Source: Haliea sp041746975 (GTDB lineage Bacteria; Pseudomonadota; Gammaproteobacteria; Pseudomonadales; Halieaceae). From it: a stretch of DNA of 9,451 nucleotides. How positions within the stretch are numbered: the stretch's first letter is position 1; each line of letters starts with the position of its first letter. Under the pieces are notes generated by a model that was not told the origin of the DNA, did no database searches, and saw nothing but the letters and a program-made list of their open reading frames with translations. Where the stretch lies: positions 1-9,451 of the forward strand of contig JBGTGB010000013.1 in assembly GCA_041746975.1 (NCBI GenBank), read 5' to 3'. Position numbers and translations under genes: made by a program. This document shows, piece by piece, positions 5,393-9,451 of the stretch.

Positions 5393-7754
5393 AGACCATC
5401 GCGGTCGGGTCGCCGGAAGCCACCGACCCTGCTCCACCCACGCCCTCGCCAGGGCAGTTTCTGCCGCCGTCCTGGCCACCACCATCAGCGCACCAGCCTG
5501 GTCGCAAACGCTGGAGGAAGTCATAGTCACTGCGACCAAACGCAGTGAGTCGGCTCAGGATGTGCCGCTGGCGATCACCGCGCTATCCGGGAGATTCGTC
5601 AGCAAGGTCAACATGGATGACATCAAGGACCTGGTCTCCTACACCCCAGGTGTCACCGGCAACAGCCAGGACAGCTTTATCGATGCCATCAGTGTGCGGG
5701 GTATTCGCACCCAGGACTTCGGCGTCGGCGGCGATCCCTCTTCCGCCTTCTTCAAGAACGACCTTTACGAAGGGCGCAACGGCTCGGCTGTCACCAGCCT
5801 GTACGATATCGACCGCGCCGAAATCCTGCGTGGCCCCCAGGGCTTCCTGTTTGGACGCAACTCCATCGGCGGCGCGTTCAGTGTCCACACCCGGCGCGCG
5901 GAAATGGGTTCCGATCCCACGGGCTATGCCGAGATCGACCTTGGCGAGCGCGGCCGCGGTACTTTCGAAGGTGCGGTCAACCTGCCCATCTCTGACAACT
6001 TCGCCCATCGCCTGGCAGGTTACTACTCCACCGAAGATGGTTTCGCCGACAACAAATTTCCCGGCTCGCCCGATCTGATCGAGCACGAGAAATGGGCCCT
6101 GCGCTGGTCTACCAACTACGAGCGTGACCGGCTGATGCTGCGCAGCATGGTGGAGTACGAGGACCGGAAGCAATCCGGCTCCGTTTATCGGGCCGTCGAC
6201 CGCGGTGACATCTGGGAGGCATTTGACGCCGCGCTGGGTGGCGTTGAGCTACGCGGCAGCGACGAGGACATTGACTCCGACCGCACCGGCGGTGACAACG
6301 ACGATGCCACAGTTCTCACCCTGGGACTGCACATCGACTACGATCTCGACTTCGCCACGTTTACGTCCAACACTGGCTACAAGGATCACGACTACTACTA
6401 CAACGAGGACTACGACGGCACCCCGCTGGATATCAGCAACTACCGGCAGGACCAGAGCGGCAAGTATTTCCAGCAGGAATTTCGCCTGACCTCCAACACC
6501 GACGGGCCGCTTAGCTGGTATGCGGGCGTCTCTTACTACGATGAAGAGATCGACACCCGCTTCCAGTTTTCCGGGCGCGAGGATTTCTTCTGCCAGTACT
6601 ACGGCTATTACTATAACTACGGCATGACCTTCTCCGGCTGTGAAGACCTGTATGCCTACTACGGCTCCGAATTTACACCCTCGGCGGATGGCCGCCTGGT
6701 CGAGCCCGGGCGTATCAAGGGCGACTATTCCGGCTGGGCCACCTACGTCAATGCCAACTACTTCTTCACCGAAACCTTCGACGTCGAGCTGGGCCTGCGC
6801 TACACCGAGGACAAGAAAGATTTCTCGATCATGGTGCCGACCCCTGAAAGCGAGCTGGGGCCCTACTGGGCCTACGGTTTTTCTACCGCCGAATTCATCA
6901 ACGACAGCCAGACCTGGGACGACGTCACCATGCGAATACTGGCCAAGTGGCGTCCGACTCCCGAACGCATGTTCTTCGCTGGTTACACCGAGGGTTTCAA
7001 GTCCGGCGGCTTTGGTTCCTTCAACCTGGCCAACAACGCCGACGGTGAACCGGCCATCGGCAATGTCGATCTGCGCCAGGGCGACGGCTTCCTGCCCAAC
7101 ATTTTCGAACCGGAAACGGTGGATTCATGGGAGATCGGCTACAAAGACACGCTCATGGATGGCCGCGCCAACGTCGACCTGACCGCGTTCTACTACGAGT
7201 ATGAAGACCTGCAGGTGGTAACCTTTGACGGTGGAGCCTCCCTGGTGAAAAACGTGGGGCAGGTGGAATCCTGGGGTATCGAGGGCTCTATTACCAGCCG
7301 CCTCAGCGACAACTTCGACCTCTACCTGGCCGCCGGCTATCTGGATTCGGAGGCCACTGAAGTACAGGCAGTATGCGGCCTCGAAGATCCCGACGGCTGC
7401 GAGGGCAGCCCACTGTTCTGGGCCCCGGAGTGGTCGGGAGCGGCGGTATTAAGCGCCAACTTCCCCGTCAGCGGCGGCGCCATCACCGGCAACTTCGAAC
7501 TGACCTACGAGAGCGAGCGCGGCGGCGGCTGGGAAAACCTGCGGGAGACCAAGATCAGCGGCTCGGCACAATCCAACCTGCGTATTGCCTATGAGTCCGA
7601 CGATAACTGGTTCATCGAGGGGTACGTTGAAAACCTCACCGATGAATTCACCTGGGATGGCCAGAACAACAACGGCGGCGTACTGCCCTCGCACTTCTTC
7701 GGCCCCAAACGTCCACGCACGGTAGGCATGCGCCTGGGTATGACCTGGGACTGA
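5385..7754 (+). CDS. TonB-dependent outer-membrane receptor (OMR type), substrate unknown
   Basis: 789 residues. A long basic N-region (1-24) and the hydrophobic AVSAAVLATTISA form a Sec signal peptide, with likely cleavage after AWS (40). The TonB box follows at once: LEEVIVTATKR (43-53). The plug spans about 58-172, including ISVRGIRTQDFG and ILRGPQGFLFGRNSIGGAF (147-165). The rest is a 22-strand-type barrel of alternating aromatic strands. It should take up a ligand across the outer membrane using TonB-ExbBD energy. Predicted loops are unusual: an Asp-rich stretch (291-308), a Tyr-rich loop with C403 and C419 (401-430) and a second Cys pair (C664, C672). The chain ends in TWD, not in the aromatic residue usual at barrel C-termini. 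The ATG lies inside the sulfotransferase 3' end, with GGGGA 5 bases upstream. The ligand is unknown; it is not recognisable as a classic siderophore, cobalamin or maltose receptor. Confidence 0.95.
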   Translation: MYRDHRGRVAGSHRPCSTHALARAVSAAVLATTISAPAWSQTLEEVIVTATKRSESAQDVPLAITALSGRFVSKVNMDDIKDLVSYTPGVTGNSQDSFIDAISVRGIRTQDFGVGGDPSSAFFKNDLYEGRNGSAVTSLYDIDRAEILRGPQGFLFGRNSIGGAFSVHTRRAEMGSDPTGYAEIDLGERGRGTFEGAVNLPISDNFAHRLAGYYSTEDGFADNKFPGSPDLIEHEKWALRWSTNYERDRLMLRSMVEYEDRKQSGSVYRAVDRGDIWEAFDAALGGVELRGSDEDIDSDRTGGDNDDATVLTLGLHIDYDLDFATFTSNTGYKDHDYYYNEDYDGTPLDISNYRQDQSGKYFQQEFRLTSNTDGPLSWYAGVSYYDEEIDTRFQFSGREDFFCQYYGYYYNYGMTFSGCEDLYAYYGSEFTPSADGRLVEPGRIKGDYSGWATYVNANYFFTETFDVELGLRYTEDKKDFSIMVPTPESELGPYWAYGFSTAEFINDSQTWDDVTMRILAKWRPTPERMFFAGYTEGFKSGGFGSFNLANNADGEPAIGNVDLRQGDGFLPNIFEPETVDSWEIGYKDTLMDGRANVDLTAFYYEYEDLQVVTFDGGASLVKNVGQVESWGIEGSITSRLSDNFDLYLAAGYLDSEATEVQAVCGLEDPDGCEGSPLFWAPEWSGAAVLSANFPVSGGAITGNFELTYESERGGGWENLRETKISGSAQSNLRIAYESDDNWFIEGYVENLTDEFTWDGQNNNGGVLPSHFFGPKRPRTVGMRLGMTWD

Positions 7755-7762
7755 TCGGCTGA

Positions 7763-7791
7763 CAGCGGGCCAACCTGGCACTGGCCCGCTG
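7763..7791 (+). terminator. Stem-loop terminator after the receptor operon
   Basis: CAGCGGGCCA (7763-7772) pairs perfectly with TGGCCCGCTG (7782-7791) around a 9-base loop, and the plus-strand side continues CATTTTCTG. This 10-base-pair GC-rich stem begins 9 bases after the receptor stop and lies between convergent genes. The T-tract is short (four T), so termination may be imperfect. On the minus strand no T-run follows, so it is less likely to act for the carbonic anhydrase gene. Confidence 0.75.
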
Positions 7792-7800
7792 CATTTTCTG

Positions 7801-8508
7801 CTAGAGGAATTCGACCCTGCCGGTGGCAACGTCGTACATGGCCCCGACCACTGCCAGCTTGCCTTCCTCAACCATAAGTTTAAGCAATGGACTGTCGGTG
7901 AGGATACGCTGCACGGTCTGTGCAACATTCTCATGCGCCACGGCATTTACCCAGGCGCTGTTTGATGAATCGCGAGGACCATCCGTCACCGGCACGGCCT
8001 CCACCGCAGGATGAATGTGCGCCAGCGTGCTGGTGAGGTTGCCCAGTTCCACGCCGTCACAGGCACCTTTCACCGCCCCGCAGTCGGTGTGGCCCAAAAC
8101 CACGATCGCACGGGCACCAGCAACAAGAGCCGCGAATTCCATGCTGCCCAGCAGCTCCGGTGTCACCACGTTGCCGGCAATACGGGGGCCGAAGATGTCA
8201 CCGATACCCTGGTCAAAAACCAGTTCCGGAGGCACTCGGGAGTCTATACAGCCGAGTACTATGGAATGTGGAAATTGGCCACTGGCGGTGGCGGAAACCT
8301 GGCCAGCTAAATCCCGCTGCAACATTTCGCCGGCCACAAAACGTGCGTTGCCCGCTTGCAACAGTCCTAGTGCGTCCGCAGGCGAGAGCCTCCCTTGAGA
8401 AGTAGCAGTCTGGGCGGCCGAGGATTCCAGCGCCTGCACCGCTGGCGCGCCCACAGCAAGTACCGCGGCGAGGGCAACTATGTGGAAAAGGGGTTTGAGT
8501 GTCTTCAT
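7801..8508 (-). CDS. Beta-class carbonic anhydrase, exported
   Basis: 235 residues. The N-terminus MKTLKPLFHIVALAAVLAVG with a probable cleavage after AVQA (26) is a Sec signal peptide, so the enzyme should act in the periplasm. The beta-CA core is complete: zinc ligands C87, H140 and C143 in GCIDSR and GHTDCGAVKGAC, and the catalytic D89/R91 dyad. It interconverts CO2 and bicarbonate. LSPADALGLLQAGNARFVAG (41-60) is the usual N-terminal helix of this class. One oddity is FGPRIAGN (106-113): most relatives have two small hydrophobic residues where Gly-Pro stands here. CGGAG lies 6 bases before the ATG at 8508, which fixes the start. The gene stands alone, convergent with the receptor operon and separated from it by the stem-loop. 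The sequence shows no link to that operon. The family call is very firm. Confidence 0.96.
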   Translation of the reverse strand: MKTLKPLFHIVALAAVLAVGAPAVQALESSAAQTATSQGRLSPADALGLLQAGNARFVAGEMLQRDLAGQVSATASGQFPHSIVLGCIDSRVPPELVFDQGIGDIFGPRIAGNVVTPELLGSMEFAALVAGARAIVVLGHTDCGAVKGACDGVELGNLTSTLAHIHPAVEAVPVTDGPRDSSNSAWVNAVAHENVAQTVQRILTDSPLLKLMVEEGKLAVVGAMYDVATGRVEFL

Positions 8509-8561
8509 GGACCGCTCCGTGCTCAGGATGTGAACTACACAGGATAGACAGCTTCGCCACT

Positions 8562-8589
8562 ATAATAAAATCGATCTAGTCGAAGTTAA
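8562..8589 (-). promoter_or_regulatory. Possible promoter of the carbonic anhydrase gene
   Basis: On the minus strand TTAACT (8584-8589; 4 of 6 to -35) precedes TATTAT (8562-8567; 5 of 6 to -10) by 16 bases, in a locally AT-rich stretch about 55 bases before the ATG. The match is moderate. The same region also contains a forward TATAAT (8561-8566) with no partner. A direct repeat, TCGCTTT at 8590-8596 and 8602-8608, lies just upstream and could be a protein-binding site, but this is speculative. Confidence 0.3.
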
Positions 8590-8649
8590 TCGCTTTTTGA
8601 TTCGCTTTAATCTTATTGCCTTGGCCGGCTGGCCGCACTCCTCCTGCGT

Positions 8650-8681
8650 TATAATCACGACCCGCCACGCCAACACAAGGA
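8650..8681 (+). promoter_or_regulatory. TATAAT box and Shine-Dalgarno preceding the half-size MFS gene
   Basis: A perfect TATAAT lies at 8650-8655 and AAGGA at 8677-8681, 6 bases before the GTG at 8688. A start near 8662 would give a leader of about 26 bases. No good -35 hexamer is present at the proper distance (CTGGCC at 8629-8634 is a poor match with a 15-base gap). The Shine-Dalgarno supports the GTG start more strongly than the -10 box supports a promoter. Confidence 0.4.
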
Positions 8682-8687
8682 CCGTCA

Positions 8688-9167
8688 GTGCCCAACTTCG
8701 GTTCCCGCCTGCTGGCCTCGGCCTTTACCGCCTATGCCCTGCTGCAAGTCAGCGGCGGCTTGCTGGCGGGTTTCCTTACGGACCGCTATTCAGCGCGACG
8801 GCTGATGCGCTTCTATCTTTTGCCGATGGGCCTGGGCTGCCTGCTGCTGTGGCAGCAGAGTGCGAACTGGCAGGTGTTTGCCTATATGGGATTGCTGGGT
8901 CTTTCCGCAGGGGCCCAGGGCACCCTGGGTGGCGCGCTGTGGGCAGAACTCTACGGTACCCGCCACATAGGTTCCATCCGCGCCATGCTCCTGGCGGTGA
9001 TGGTGACGAGCACCGCAGTTTCACCGGTGGTGTTTGGCGCCCTGCTGGACGCCGGGATCGGCATGCGCAGCATCGCTCTGGCAATGGGATGCTACACCCT
9101 GGTGGTGCCGCTGCTCCTGGGCGGCAGCGTGTTGCCTACAGACAGGCGTCAAACTCCAGCGGGGTGA
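8688..9167 (+). CDS. C-terminal half of a major facilitator superfamily (MFS) transporter
   Basis: 159 residues against about 400 for a full MFS protein. The sequence matches the second bundle of a transporter. LLASAFTAYALLQVSGGLLA resembles transmembrane helix 7 or 8, GFLTDRYSARRLM is the cytoplasmic G-x3-D-R-x3-R loop motif, and about four more hydrophobic helices follow, ending near GCYTLVVPLLLGG. I count five membrane segments. An in-frame stop at 8652-8654 closes the frame, and no N-terminal-half coding sequence lies in any frame of the 179 bases before it. The first six-helix bundle is therefore missing, not merely frameshifted. A good Shine-Dalgarno (AAGGA) precedes the GTG, so the remnant may be translated; whether it works is doubtful. 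The last 32 bases overlap the convergent glutamine-synthetase-family gene. It could equally be called a pseudogene. The substrate cannot be inferred. Confidence 0.7.
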   Translation: MPNFGSRLLASAFTAYALLQVSGGLLAGFLTDRYSARRLMRFYLLPMGLGCLLLWQQSANWQVFAYMGLLGLSAGAQGTLGGALWAELYGTRHIGSIRAMLLAVMVTSTAVSPVVFGALLDAGIGMRSIALAMGCYTLVVPLLLGGSVLPTDRRQTPAG

Positions 9168-9451
9168 CCTGGCGATCGAAGTCGTCCATCTCCTGTTCTT
9201 TCATCAGGGTCATCACGCGCTGGAACTCGGAGCCGAAGTTGTCGCGGATAAATGCCGAATCACGGAACCGCTGCAGGGCGTCAGGCCAGTAGCGCGGCAG
9301 TGTCAGGGGCACCTGGTCGTAGGCGTTGCCGGTGATTGGCGGCGGCGCCTCCAGCTGCTGCTCGATACCCGCGAGCATGCCGGCCAGAATCGCGGTGACC
9401 GCGAGGTGGGGGTGGGCGTCTGCACCCGCGACGCGGTGCTCAATTCGGGTG
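9136..9451 (-). CDS. Glutamine-synthetase-family protein (PuuA-like), C-terminal part
   Basis: 104 C-terminal residues are visible; the start lies beyond the right edge. The segment begins TRIEHRVAGADAHPHLAVTA, the form of the conserved glutamine-synthetase motif RIExRxxGADANPYL that carries substrate-binding arginines. It continues with GNAYDQ, LPRYWPDALQRFRDS and a terminal VTPLEFDACL. This pattern is closer to gamma-glutamylpolyamine synthetases and other catabolic GS-like ligases than to the housekeeping GlnA. The enzyme would join glutamate to an amine using ATP in the cytoplasm; the actual amine is not determinable here. The motif has His-Pro-His where Asn-Pro-Tyr is commoner. The stop at 9136-9138 lies inside the 3' end of the convergent MFS remnant. 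The family is confident, the subfamily only probable. Confidence 0.85.
   Translation of the reverse strand, partial: TRIEHRVAGADAHPHLAVTAILAGMLAGIEQQLEAPPPITGNAYDQVPLTLPRYWPDALQRFRDSAFIRDNFGSEFQRVMTLMKEQEMDDFDRQVTPLEFDACL

Noticed and set aside
8561..8566. A perfect plus-strand TATAAT between the carbonic anhydrase and MFS genes
   Set aside because: No -35 element at a suitable distance (TAGACA is only 10 bases away), and the next plus-strand start is more than 120 bases downstream.
8572..8584. Repeated TCGA palindromes near TCGATCTAGTCGA
   Set aside because: Short and imperfect as a dyad, with no further copies; not enough to call an operator or attachment site.
8597..9292. A 231-codon plus-strand open frame overlapping the MFS remnant
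   Set aside because: The frame at 8688 yields transmembrane helices and the MFS loop motif; this one gives Arg/Gly/Pro-rich sequence typical of a shadow frame and runs into the GS-family gene.

Overview
The window reads as ordinary chromosome of a GC-rich Gram-negative proteobacterium. A TonB-dependent outer-membrane receptor, two exported proteins with Sec signal peptides and a glutarate-catabolism locus support this. The combination of an OMR-type receptor with a tetratricopeptide (TPR)-sulfotransferase is most familiar from marine Gammaproteobacteria of the OM60/NOR5 (Halieaceae) type and from sphingomonads. I favour the former, but that placement is an inference. No rRNA, tRNA, CRISPR array, insertion sequence or riboswitch is visible.

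Left region (1-1881, minus strand): a CaiB/BaiF CoA-transferase, cut by the window edge, lies directly downstream of glutaryl-CoA dehydrogenase (gcdH). Together they fit glutarate activation to glutaryl-CoA followed by oxidative decarboxylation to crotonyl-CoA. A 95-base AT-rich divergent promoter region (1882-1976) separates them from a LysR-type regulator. It holds T-N11-A dyads that overlap the probable -35 element of gcdH. The gcdG-gcdH/LysR arrangement resembles the known pseudomonad glutarate locus.

Central region (1977-7754, plus strand): four genes read as one compact operon: LysR regulator, LuxR-type regulator (9-base gap), TPR-sulfotransferase (4-base GTGA overlap) and TonB-dependent receptor (8-base overlap). 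A strong stem-loop follows at 7763-7791. This is the most interesting part of the window. A PAPS-dependent sulfotransferase is translationally coupled to an outer-membrane receptor whose predicted loops hold dense tyrosine clusters, many next to acidic residues. Tyrosine sulfation of the receptor is a testable hypothesis; nothing here proves it.

Right region (7801-9451): an exported beta-carbonic anhydrase (minus) is followed by a plus-strand half-size MFS protein that keeps only the C-terminal transporter half, yet has its own Shine-Dalgarno and a TATAAT box. Its 3' end overlaps, convergently by 32 bases, the C-terminus of a glutamine-synthetase-family gene that runs off the right edge.
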